NCBI GenBank assembly: GCA_029939965.1
Contig: JAOZRY010000173.1
Coordinates: 1-6,570 of the forward strand
Direction of reading: 5' to 3'
From: Bacteroidales bacterium
GTDB taxonomy: Bacteria > Bacteroidota > Bacteroidia > Bacteroidales > 4484-276
DNA: 6,570 nucleotides
Position 1 is the first letter of the stretch; each line of letters starts with the position of its first letter. A program made the translations under genes and the position numbers. Positions 1-6,316 of the stretch are shown here, piece after piece. The notes below the pieces were generated by a model. The model saw nothing but the letters and a program-made list of their open reading frames with translations. It ran no database searches and was not told the origin of the DNA.

Positions 1-3
1 TTC

Positions 4-187
4 AACCCAGTATGGGTTGCTGCTATTGTAGCTTAAATATTTGCATTGTAAATGAACCCAAAACCCAGTATGGGTTTCGCTATAGGTTGAAATTCAGAAG
101 AAGTATTGCAAGAACTCAACCTATACCGGGTTGTAGAGCAGTCATCAAATTAACCAGTACTACAATAGCGTAACCCATACTGGGTTA
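4..187. repeat. Symmetric array of four 15-bp near-palindromes (MITE/REP-like)
   Basis: Four copies of a 15-bp near-palindrome occur at 4-18 and 62-76 (AACCCAGTATGGGTT), 118-132 (AACCTATACCGGGTT, two changes) and 172-186 (AACCCATACTGGGTT, the exact reverse complement of the first two). Start-to-start distances are 58, 56 and 54 bases. The first and last copies sit in a longer inverted repeat: GCTATTGTAG at 22-31 matches CTACAATAGC at 160-169, so 4-31 and 160-186 pair almost fully. A second inverted pair is TATAGGTTGA (81-90) and TCAACCTATA (116-125). The whole is centred near base 95. It has no coding potential. It could be a small non-autonomous element, a REP-type dimer or a binding array; the sequence alone does not decide. 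It lies close to the window edge, so more copies may exist to the left. Confidence 0.75.
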
Positions 188-432
188 ATCAGAGTATTTT
201 ATCGGTAGCCGGATAAATCCCCTCCCTCGGCCTGACGATTATGCATTATGTGCGGGATGGCTATTTTTCTTCAATTTGTCCAGCTTAGGCATTAACAGAA
301 AGTTAACTGCGGGTCAAAAATCATTTCCACCTTGATTTGAACGAAAATCTTACTTTTTAGACTCGACTCATTATTGTTAATTATTAGTTTCCGACAGCAA
401 AACCAAAAGTACAGTATTCCTTTCATTACATG
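188..432. other. Intergenic stretch with no supported feature
   Basis: About 245 bases between the palindrome array and the operator-like repeats. Only very short reading frames occur (under 20 codons on either strand). A small inverted repeat, TTAAC at 292-296 and GTTAA at 302-306, is too short to call a terminator. A TACTTTTG string on the - strand (411-404) resembles the Bacteroidota -7 promoter box (TAnnTTTG), but no TTTG box is visible at the usual distance and no leftward gene follows. I see nothing else here. Confidence 0.5.
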
Positions 433-499
433 CCCTAACCCCTACGAACCATCAAAATATAGTACCATGTAGGGTTTATGTAGAGGTTATGTAGAGGTG
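433..499. promoter_or_regulatory. Operator-like array of 11-bp repeats upstream of the porin gene
   Basis: Three tandem units with an exact 11-base period lie at 467-477 (ATGTAGGGTTT), 478-488 (ATGTAGAGGTT) and 489-499 (ATGTAGAGGTG). A fourth copy of the core in inverted orientation, AACCCCTAC (reverse complement GTAGGGGTT), lies at 437-445. The core consensus is GTAGRGKTT. The array ends about 80 bases before the porin start. A period of about one helical turn is what tandem-binding OmpR/PhoB-family response regulators use, but the core does not match the E. coli Pho box and no regulator is encoded in the window. I could not place a convincing TTTG / TAnnTTTG promoter with correct spacing here. 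Function as an operator is inferred from pattern and position. Confidence 0.4.
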
Positions 500-580
500 G
501 AATTTCATGCCAGCATTTATTATTGATGTTATTTAGCCATCTAAAAACAATTCGGGGTTTTGAACTTAAATTTAATGACA

Positions 581-2188
581 ATGAAAAAAACAAATTACAG
601 TAAACTATCATTTTTTGGGTTGATAATGCTATTCCTGATAAATGGTAATGTGGTTGCACAAATTGACAATGTGATTACGGGTAAAGTATTTCCTGCCGGA
701 ATGAATACTCCCATGCGGGATGTTAAAGTTCAGATTCAGGACGACCCTTCAACCACTGTGACAACAGACGGCAACGGAGTTTTCAAAATTGAAATCACTT
801 CATTTCCGGTAAGCCTGATTTTTATTCGAGAGGACTATCAGGAACAACTGGTGATTGTAAAAAAACCCTCAGATATTACGGTTTACCTAAGTGCAGGTAA
901 TATCGAAGTAAATGATTATGGCCAGGAGGTTGGTGTACGTGTAAGCCTCAATCCTGAGTCTCGCGATGGAATATTAATGCTCTCATCAACAGATAAAAGA
1001 TTTAAATACTGGTTCGACAATAGGGTATATTTTGATGGAGCAGCCTATTTTGGTAACAATACTTATCAGGGTGTAACCCACGAAATTGGAAACGGTGTAA
1101 ATATCCGGAGGCTTCGTTTTGCTATGAAAGCCATACTTTGGGGACATTGGGGAGGCGAAATTGATTTTGATTTCGGTAACAATGCCGTTGACATTAAAGA
1201 TGCCTATCTGAGATATATTGGCACAAACTGGCAGGTAAAAGCGGGTAATTTCAGGGAACCAATGTCGTTGGAAACCATGACCACTTCGCGATATATTACC
1301 TTTTTGGAGAGGCCTTATTCTGTAGAACAAGCACCTTCGAGACATCTTGGTATTGCATATAAGAGGTTTTCAAACCATCTGTTTTTTGAAGGAGGTGTGT
1401 TTTCGAGTGTAATTGTAAACGACCTTATGCGCGACCAGAATAAGAGCAAAGGTACCAATGCGGGTTGGTCGGTAACAGGACGCACAGCTTGGGCACCAAT
1501 AAAAAAAGAAAATGTAGTGTTGCATTTTGGAATATCAGGATCATACAGAACTCCTAAGTTACAGGAAATTGGTGATCCTGTAAACAGCTTTAGATATGGC
1601 GAGAATGCCGAAACCGAAATAAACCGCAAAAAGTATATCGATACGGATTGGGTAACAAACTGTAAAACCAAAACCATTTTGGGATTAGAAGCTGCCTATG
1701 CTTTTAAAAACTTTCGCATACAAGGCGAATACCTCCAAACCAATATAAAAAGAGATACAGATAAAGTGCCCACGGGTGAAGATAAATATGATTTGCAGGG
1801 ATTTTATGTACAAGGTTCATGGCTGATAAATAATGCTGACTATTATTACAATATGGCTGATGCTGAATTTTCGCAAATAGATTTCAGAGATGTTTATAAA
1901 GGAGCATTTGAAGTGGCATTAAGATATTCGTTTATGGATGCCAACACGTTTAAAGATGGAGAAAATGTTCCGTTCATGCCAGGTGGATCGGGCGAAACTT
2001 ATACCATCGGACTGAATTACCACGTGAATTACAATGTGAAATTCATGCTCAATTATGCATACTTAAACCACGACCGGTGGGCCGATGGAAAGGGATCTTA
2101 TACTACCGATGAAGCAGAACCTCTACCTACCGGCGAAGCAGGAATCGACTTTAGCATGGTTCAGGCCAGGATATTAATCGCATTCTAA
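581..2188 (+). CDS. OprO/OprP-family outer-membrane porin with N-terminal carboxypeptidase-regulatory-like domain
   Basis: A 535-residue protein from the ATG at 581. Upstream in-frame starts (TTG 560, ATG 575) only add a few residues before a normal signal peptide. Residues 1-26 form that signal: a lysine-rich start, a hydrophobic core, and VVA|Q as the likely cut site. Residues about 30-110 look like a small beta-sandwich of the carboxypeptidase-D regulatory type (ITGKVFPAG, then TTDGNGVFKIE). From about residue 125 the sequence is beta-barrel-like with hallmarks of the phosphate-selective porin O/P family: NIRRLRFAM near 175, AGNFREPMSLE near 220, FLERPYSVEQAP shortly after, and alternating aromatic strands ending in a terminal Phe (ILIAF), as expected for BAM-inserted barrels. 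The family forms anion channels, some preferring phosphate or pyrophosphate. Selectivity here is unproven, since many Bacteroidota relatives of this family have unknown substrates. It is the first gene of the + strand run, 36 bases before the next. Confidence 0.85.
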   Translation: MKKTNYSKLSFFGLIMLFLINGNVVAQIDNVITGKVFPAGMNTPMRDVKVQIQDDPSTTVTTDGNGVFKIEITSFPVSLIFIREDYQEQLVIVKKPSDITVYLSAGNIEVNDYGQEVGVRVSLNPESRDGILMLSSTDKRFKYWFDNRVYFDGAAYFGNNTYQGVTHEIGNGVNIRRLRFAMKAILWGHWGGEIDFDFGNNAVDIKDAYLRYIGTNWQVKAGNFREPMSLETMTTSRYITFLERPYSVEQAPSRHLGIAYKRFSNHLFFEGGVFSSVIVNDLMRDQNKSKGTNAGWSVTGRTAWAPIKKENVVLHFGISGSYRTPKLQEIGDPVNSFRYGENAETEINRKKYIDTDWVTNCKTKTILGLEAAYAFKNFRIQGEYLQTNIKRDTDKVPTGEDKYDLQGFYVQGSWLINNADYYYNMADAEFSQIDFRDVYKGAFEVALRYSFMDANTFKDGENVPFMPGGSGETYTIGLNYHVNYNVKFMLNYAYLNHDRWADGKGSYTTDEAEPLPTGEAGIDFSMVQARILIAF

Positions 2189-2224
2189 AAAAACAGAAAC
2201 GCTAAACACTAAAATAATAACAAA

Positions 2225-3313
2225 ATGAAAAGATATAATATAATCAGCATAATCATAGCTCTGTTTTTTAGTAGCTGTGTAAAAGATGAACAACCCGGCC
2301 CTGATGGCCCATTGCCGGCTGAGTACGAAAATATCGTTATCAACGAATTAATAACTAAAGATTTAACTGATCCATATTTTGTTGACGGATTAGGTGAAGG
2401 TGCCGATTGGATAGAGTTGTACAATAAAGGCAACAAAGCAATAAATATTTCGGGGACGTGGGTTTCCAAAAATCCAGGTGTTGAAGCCGAATATGTTCAG
2501 ATTCCCACAAGCGATGAAGCAGTTACCACTATACCTCCCAAAGGTTTTCTGGTTATAATATTCGGTGCAGAAAATGCTGATGGCAGCAAAATACCTACAG
2601 GTATTGCAGATGGGAAAATTTTTATCGAATTTGGGTTAAGTTCATCCAAAGGAAACTTCGTTGCAATTTACGATCCCGCGAAAGTTATAATCGATCAATC
2701 AGATGATTTTAATGGTCTGGAAGATGACAAATCTTTTGGTCGCCAAACAGATGCAGGCCCAACATGGGCAACCCTATCTACAAAAACGCCTAATGCTTCT
2801 AACGATGAATCTACACCAACAACTGGAAATCTGATCATCAACGAATTTATGTGCAGCAACGATACCACATTTATTCTCGATGAAGCCGGTCCCGACAACT
2901 ATCCTGACTGGATTGAAATTTACAATACTGGCGAAACAGCCATTGATATCGGAGGATGGTATATTACCGAAAGCCTTGCTGAACCTATGCTGTATCAAAT
3001 TCCAACAAACATCCCCGAACAAACACTCATTCCGGGTTATGGTTATCTTCTGCTCAAAGCAAACGGAGTAGGCAATGGTATTAATCTTGGATTTAAACTC
3101 GGTAGTGGCGGTGATGATATTGGACTTTCGCAGGATGGTGTTACCTTTGTTGATGCTTTAAGTTATGGCACAGGAGCAGGTGGTGGAACTCCGGTTGATA
3201 CTCCCGCAACGGATATGTCGGCTGGAAGGGAAACTGATGGTAATATCGTTTGGGTAATTTTTGATCCCAACACCAGCACACCTCCAACACCAGGAACGGC
3301 AAACAGCAATTAG
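2225..3313 (+). CDS. Surface lipoprotein with two lamin-tail domains (LTD)
   Basis: A 362-residue lipoprotein. The N-terminus is a short type II signal peptide with lipobox FSSC, acylated on Cys18, followed by V-K-D-E; an acidic K-D-E stretch just after the cysteine resembles the Bacteroidota lipoprotein export signal for surface display. Two lamin-tail domains follow. The first spans about residues 36-195, with INEL at 39-42, DWIELYN at 61-67 and the closing SFGRQTD...W pattern. The second spans about 203-360, with INEF at 205-208, DWIEIYN at 228-234 and closing SAGRETDG...VW then TPGTAN. LTDs are immunoglobulin-like folds found in bacterial secreted proteins, often beside nucleases, phosphatases or other hydrolases, but there is no catalytic domain here, so a binding or scaffold role is the more likely. 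The ATG has only an A-rich leader upstream and no Shine-Dalgarno site. Position suggests co-transcription with the porin. Confidence 0.85.
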   Translation: MKRYNIISIIIALFFSSCVKDEQPGPDGPLPAEYENIVINELITKDLTDPYFVDGLGEGADWIELYNKGNKAINISGTWVSKNPGVEAEYVQIPTSDEAVTTIPPKGFLVIIFGAENADGSKIPTGIADGKIFIEFGLSSSKGNFVAIYDPAKVIIDQSDDFNGLEDDKSFGRQTDAGPTWATLSTKTPNASNDESTPTTGNLIINEFMCSNDTTFILDEAGPDNYPDWIEIYNTGETAIDIGGWYITESLAEPMLYQIPTNIPEQTLIPGYGYLLLKANGVGNGINLGFKLGSGGDDIGLSQDGVTFVDALSYGTGAGGGTPVDTPATDMSAGRETDGNIVWVIFDPNTSTPPTPGTANSN

Positions 3314-3426
3314 TTTGATCGGGCAAAAGTAGTAGTTGTTTAAACGGCAACGGCTCCATTCATAATTTGCACCACAAGCAACAAATAATGAAGCAAATTA
3401 ACACAATAACTGAAGAATTAAATTCC

Positions 3427-4191
3427 ATGCATCTAAAAAATATCTTCGTTATCATATTGATTTTTTTTATTGCCTCATCGTGCAAAAAAGATGAAACTCA
3501 GGATCCGGGGAGTGAGATTCCAACGGGTGAGCTTGAACTTATTAACAGCTACCCTATTGATGTTCCTGAGCCTTCCGGGTTGTCGTTTGGTTCTGATAAA
3601 AACACACTGCTAACTGTGAGCGATAATACCAACCAGATTTATGAACTTGATTTGCAGGGAAATGTAATCCGAATCATTGATTTTACCGGCCGCGATCTCG
3701 AAGGGGTAACTTATAATCCTGACGAAAACCATATTGCTGTTATTGATGAGAGAGATCGTGAAGTTGCATTAATTGATTATGATTCGGGTAATACGTTAGA
3801 AATATATCAAATTGATGTTCCTATCGGTTCCGAAAATAGCGGGCTGGAGGGAATTTCGTACAACAGCAATAATAAGCATTATTATATTGTAAACGAAGCA
3901 AACCCAGGCATGATGTTAGTTTGGAGCCCTTCGTCAGGAGTGATAAGTCAGGATAATTTGCAATTCGCCTCAGACTATTCCGGCATTTTTGCAGATGCCA
4001 ATCTCTCCCATTTATGGTTTCTTAGCGATGCATCGCAAAGATTATATAAATGTAACTATGGTGCTGAGGTGTTACTGGCTTTTAATTTGGATAAACAAAA
4101 ATACGAAGGCGTAGTAATTGATAATGATCTGTGTTACCTTGTTAATGATGCAACCGCCAGATTAAATATTTACAAAATTAAAATCAACTAA
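3427..4191 (+). CDS. SdiA-regulated-like beta-propeller lipoprotein
   Basis: A 254-residue lipoprotein from the ATG at 3427. This start gives a compact type II signal peptide with lipobox ASSC (Cys19) followed by K-K-D-E, again a likely surface-export signal. In-frame starts at 3367 (TTG) and 3388 (ATG) would place a polar segment before the signal and are less likely. The mature part has repeated propeller-type units: PSGLSF near 49-54, LEGVTY at 91-96, LEGISY at 140-145 and YEGVVID at 226-232, each followed by a strand ending in an acidic or Asn position (VSD, VID, VNE, VND). This matches the SdiA-regulated family, related to phytase-like/esterase-like propellers. No enzyme activity can be read from the sequence. 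Its stop is separated from the next start by one base, so the two are almost certainly translated from one message. The assignment to the propeller class is fairly firm; the precise family is from recall of motifs. Confidence 0.75.
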   Translation: MHLKNIFVIILIFFIASSCKKDETQDPGSEIPTGELELINSYPIDVPEPSGLSFGSDKNTLLTVSDNTNQIYELDLQGNVIRIIDFTGRDLEGVTYNPDENHIAVIDERDREVALIDYDSGNTLEIYQIDVPIGSENSGLEGISYNSNNKHYYIVNEANPGMMLVWSPSSGVISQDNLQFASDYSGIFADANLSHLWFLSDASQRLYKCNYGAEVLLAFNLDKQKYEGVVIDNDLCYLVNDATARLNIYKIKIN

Positions 4192-4192
4192 T

Positions 4193-4822
4193 ATGGTATC
4201 CGCAATAATTCCGAGGTACGAATTCAGGATTTTTGGTAATAACCTAAATAAATACGGAAAAAAAATCAAGGAAGTTTCGCCAAAAGAGATGACCCGGGAA
4301 ATGGATTCGGTATATTTGCTTACACCCTGGAAACGCAAAAATAATGTGAAAATCAGGGAAGGGATCATGGATATTAAAGTACTGGAACAGAAACATGCGG
4401 GGCTGGAACAATGGAATCCTTTTCTTGTTGGTGAGTTTCCTCTGGAAGCTGATATAATAAAAACAGTTGTATTTCCGGCACTTGGGATTGAAAGCCCGGT
4501 ATTTGAAAGAAAAAAATATTCGCTAAAACAATTTATTACCGAAGTGGTTACCATCGATCCCGATTTGGCAGTAGCCTATGTTTGGAAAACAAGACATGCA
4601 TATACGGTTGGTGAATGCATTACCGAAATTGCCGAAATTAAGGTAAATGGCTCTTCCATAAAAACCATCTGCATCGAATCAGAAGATCCTGATAAAGTAT
4701 TGGCAGCAAAAAAAATATTAGGTATTAACAGCAAAGTTGAAAACATTAGTTACCCGCTTGCGCTAAAAAGGATAATGGGATTAATGGCCTTACCGGAATA
4801 TTGGAATAATATTGGATTTTAA
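4193..4822 (+). CDS. Divergent CYTH-like protein, first of a tandem pair
   Basis: A 209-residue cytoplasmic-type protein with no signal peptide or membrane segment. I do not recognise a named family. It is a clear paralogue of the next gene: both share PR(Y/F)EFR.FG at the N-terminus, NN.KIR.G.MDIK (here 50-62), GLEQWNP (70-76), G.FP and FPA, a C-terminal VNG/ING loop, and VENI.Y..A.KR..G at the end. Laid against the canonical CYTH protein at 5686-6156, the order of elements agrees: E-F-R (10-12) for the ExExK strand, YLL then KIR and DIK for the paired basic strands, EQW for FEWE, KTR followed by YTV (132-139) for KTRYIV, and IESE (161-164) for AEIE. The fold as a triphosphate-tunnel protein is therefore my inference. 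The first Glu of ExExK seems replaced by Arg8, so metal binding may differ. It starts one base after the upstream stop. Confidence 0.7.
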   Translation: MVSAIIPRYEFRIFGNNLNKYGKKIKEVSPKEMTREMDSVYLLTPWKRKNNVKIREGIMDIKVLEQKHAGLEQWNPFLVGEFPLEADIIKTVVFPALGIESPVFERKKYSLKQFITEVVTIDPDLAVAYVWKTRHAYTVGECITEIAEIKVNGSSIKTICIESEDPDKVLAAKKILGINSKVENISYPLALKRIMGLMALPEYWNNIGF

Positions 4823-4886
4823 TAAAAGATGACAAGCATTAACCGGCTGTTTAAAATAAATCATATCAATAAAAATTAAATATATC

Positions 4887-5528
4887 ATGACAAAAGAAAA
4901 AATGAAAATTGGTGAAGTTTCAAAACCCAGATTCGAGTTTAGAACATTCGGCAGAGATTTTGAAGAGGCAGCTTACCGGATGACACGGTTATCAATTCCC
5001 GTTCCTGAAAAGGTGTGGGAAAGAACATCCAAGGAGATTTATATCGTTTCGAAAACAAATGATATTAACAACACAAAAATCAGGGATGGAAAGATGGACA
5101 TCAAAACCTTTGTACAAGAGGTTGATGGTTTGGAACAATGGAATCCGCTTATGAAAGGCAAATTCCCGATGAAATCAGAAATACTTGAAAAAGAAGTTTT
5201 TCCTGCCTTTCAGGTTACAATGCCAAAACTAAAAACAAAGGAATACACTATTGATGAATTTCTTACCATCGTTAAAAATCATCCTGATTTGCAAGCTGTT
5301 TCCGTAGAAAAAGAGCGTTATGGTTATATGGTTAACGATACCATTTGCGAATATGCCATGGTATGGATTAACGGTGCTATGGTAGAAACTGTAAACTCAG
5401 AATCCACAGAAATCGAAGACATTAAAAAAACAATAAAAACCCTTGGATTAGAAGGTGTTGAAAATATTAATTACCTGCAAGCCGTAAAGCGTGTTACTGG
5501 TATAATTGATAAAAAACTTGCAAATTAG
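4887..5528 (+). CDS. Divergent CYTH-like protein, second of a tandem pair
   Basis: A 213-residue soluble protein, paralogous along its whole length to the preceding gene. The shared blocks are PRFEFRTFG (14-22), NNTKIRDGKMDIK (61-73), GLEQWNP (81-87), EVFPAF (103-108), a C-terminal WING loop (160-163) and VENINYLQAVKR (191-202). The CYTH-like order of charged strands is present, but some positions are weaker than in its partner: the ESE at the last strand of the partner is here ES-T (172-174), so one acidic residue is lost. This could mean the two copies have different roles, for example a heteromer with one less active subunit; that is inference. The start at 4887 is favoured; Met6 is an alternative. 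It follows the partner by 64 AT-rich bases without an obvious terminator, and is followed by a long palindrome. Confidence 0.7.
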   Translation: MTKEKMKIGEVSKPRFEFRTFGRDFEEAAYRMTRLSIPVPEKVWERTSKEIYIVSKTNDINNTKIRDGKMDIKTFVQEVDGLEQWNPLMKGKFPMKSEILEKEVFPAFQVTMPKLKTKEYTIDEFLTIVKNHPDLQAVSVEKERYGYMVNDTICEYAMVWINGAMVETVNSESTEIEDIKKTIKTLGLEGVENINYLQAVKRVTGIIDKKLAN

Positions 5529-5535
5529 TGTTTTT

Positions 5536-5641
5536 CTATAATGTCCGATTTCTTCGTTACGCTTGTGCTGAAAACAAACATTTACAAAAGTAAACTTTTT
5601 GTTTTTCAGCACATCGCAAGCTTCTAACTCGAACATTATAG
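5536..5641. repeat. 106-bp imperfect palindrome (MITE/REP-like hairpin)
   Basis: The two halves of this stretch are inverted copies of each other. The outer ends are CTATAATGT (5536-5544) and ACATTATAG (5633-5641); adjoining bases CCGA and TCGA also pair but for one position. The middle has TGTGCTGAAAA (5564-5574) against TTTTCAGCACA (5603-5613), and the tip is TTTAC-AAAA-GTAAA (5581-5594). Pairing is weaker between about 5549-5563 and 5614-5628. No T-run follows the inner hairpin, so a simple rho-independent terminator is unlikely, although the RNA could fold and affect the message between the flanking genes. The symmetry over the full length suggests an inserted non-autonomous element or genome-wide palindromic repeat. 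A diverged partial copy is present at 6254-6316. Confidence 0.75.
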
Positions 5642-5685
5642 TTCAAACACTTGACTTTATGAACAGAGATAAATTAAAAATAATT

Positions 5686-6156
5686 ATGGGAAAAGAAATT
5701 GAAAGAAAATTTTTGGTTAAAGGAGATTACAACGAATTTGTTACCAAAAAAACACGAATAACACAGGGATATTTATCATCAGTCCCCGAACGTACCGTAC
5801 GTGTGCGCATCAAAGGCGACAAAGGTTTTTTAACCATCAAAGGCATCGGAAGCAAATCGGGTGCAAGCCGGTTTGAATGGGAAAACCAAATTCCGGTTTC
5901 GGAAGCAAACGAATTATTGCAAATATGTGAACCCGGTGTGATAGATAAAACCCGGTACATTGTACCAGAGGCCGGAGGATTAAAATATGAAGTGGACGAA
6001 TTTTATGGCGAAAACGAAGGTCTGACGGTTGCCGAAATTGAACTCCCTGCCGAAAATCACCCCTTTAAAAAACCGGGTTGGCTGGGTGAAGAAGTAACTG
6101 GAGATGTTCGGTTTTACAATTCTATGCTAATGAAGAATCCTTTTAAAAGTTGGTAA
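5686..6156 (+). CDS. CYTH-domain protein (probable triphosphate-tunnel phosphatase)
   Basis: A 156-residue protein from the ATG at 5686, the usual size for a stand-alone bacterial CYTH protein. This start puts EIERKFLV at residues 4-11, as in the family; longer in-frame starts (5599, 5659) would take coding sequence from the palindrome arm or add an unrelated tail. Visible signature elements: E4-x-E6-x-K8 for metal and substrate, QGYL (27-30), RVRIKG (39-44) and LTIKG (49-53) supplying basic tunnel residues, RFEWE (62-66), DKTRY (87-91), YEVDEF (101-106) and AEIEL (116-120) supplying acidic metal ligands. All main tunnel residues appear intact. Known members hydrolyse inorganic tripolyphosphate or thiamine triphosphate, or cyclise ATP; short proteins of this type are most often tripolyphosphatases, which I favour without proof. 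It is co-directional with the divergent CYTH-like pair but separated by the palindrome, so it may be transcribed with or without them. Confidence 0.9.
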   Translation: MGKEIERKFLVKGDYNEFVTKKTRITQGYLSSVPERTVRVRIKGDKGFLTIKGIGSKSGASRFEWENQIPVSEANELLQICEPGVIDKTRYIVPEAGGLKYEVDEFYGENEGLTVAEIELPAENHPFKKPGWLGEEVTGDVRFYNSMLMKNPFKSW

Positions 6157-6253
6157 GCAAAAAACGGAAGTTAGTTGCCAGCAGCTTGTCGGCAATCCGG
6201 AGTTGATTTACTTTATCTCTGCAAGATAACTCAGTTTTTCAGGAAGTGGATGT

Positions 6254-6316
6254 TATAAATCGCTGAGATCGAGGCGGACGAAGTGCTGAAATTCAAGGGG
6301 TTTACTTTTGTAAATG
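6254..6316 (+). repeat. Diverged half-copy of the 5536-5641 palindrome
   Basis: GTTTACTTTTGTAAATG at 6300-6316 is identical to the core of the upstream palindrome read on its - strand. Eight bases before it lies GTGCTGAAA (6283-6291), with the same eight-base spacing as in the palindrome. A TATAA at 6254-6258 sits 29 bases upstream of GTGCTG, against 28 in the palindrome. The stretch between is diverged, and the opposite arm is not recognisable after 6316. The core overlaps the end of the methyltransferase gene. The remaining bases between the CYTH stop and this copy (6157-6253) show only a 5-bp stem, TTGCC 6175-6179 with GGCAA 6191-6195, too weak to call a terminator. Confidence 0.6.

Noticed and set aside
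4..187. CRISPR array
   Set aside because: The repeat is only 15 bp, changes orientation halfway and varies; there are no cas genes in the window.
4..187. Integron attC site array
   Set aside because: No RYYYAAC/GTTRRRY core sites at the expected places, no cassette genes and no integrase.
239..292. 17-codon - strand frame (MPKLDKLKKNSHPAHNA)
   Set aside because: Too short, with no homology I can name and a stop followed by further open sequence; it may be a degenerate remnant but cannot be supported.
404..411. TACTTTTG on the - strand as a Bacteroidota promoter -7 box
   Set aside because: No TTTG -33 box at the usual distance and no leftward gene in the window.
435..659. 74-codon reading frame on the - strand
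   Set aside because: It overlaps the operator-like repeats and the start of the porin gene, has no recognisable domain, and looks like a chance opening.
4829..4879. 16-codon frame between the two CYTH-like genes
   Set aside because: AT-rich, very short and without any supporting signal.
5564..5613. Rho-independent terminator after the second CYTH-like gene
   Set aside because: The hairpin is long and AT-rich and is not followed by a T-run; it is better explained as the core of the larger palindrome.
5448..5636. 62-codon - strand frame across the palindrome
   Set aside because: It is made of palindrome sequence and the antisense of the upstream gene's end, so it is not likely to be a real gene.
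5599..5685. N-terminal extension of the CYTH protein
   Set aside because: The extra residues come partly from the palindrome arm; family members begin just before EIERKFLV, which fits the ATG at 5686.
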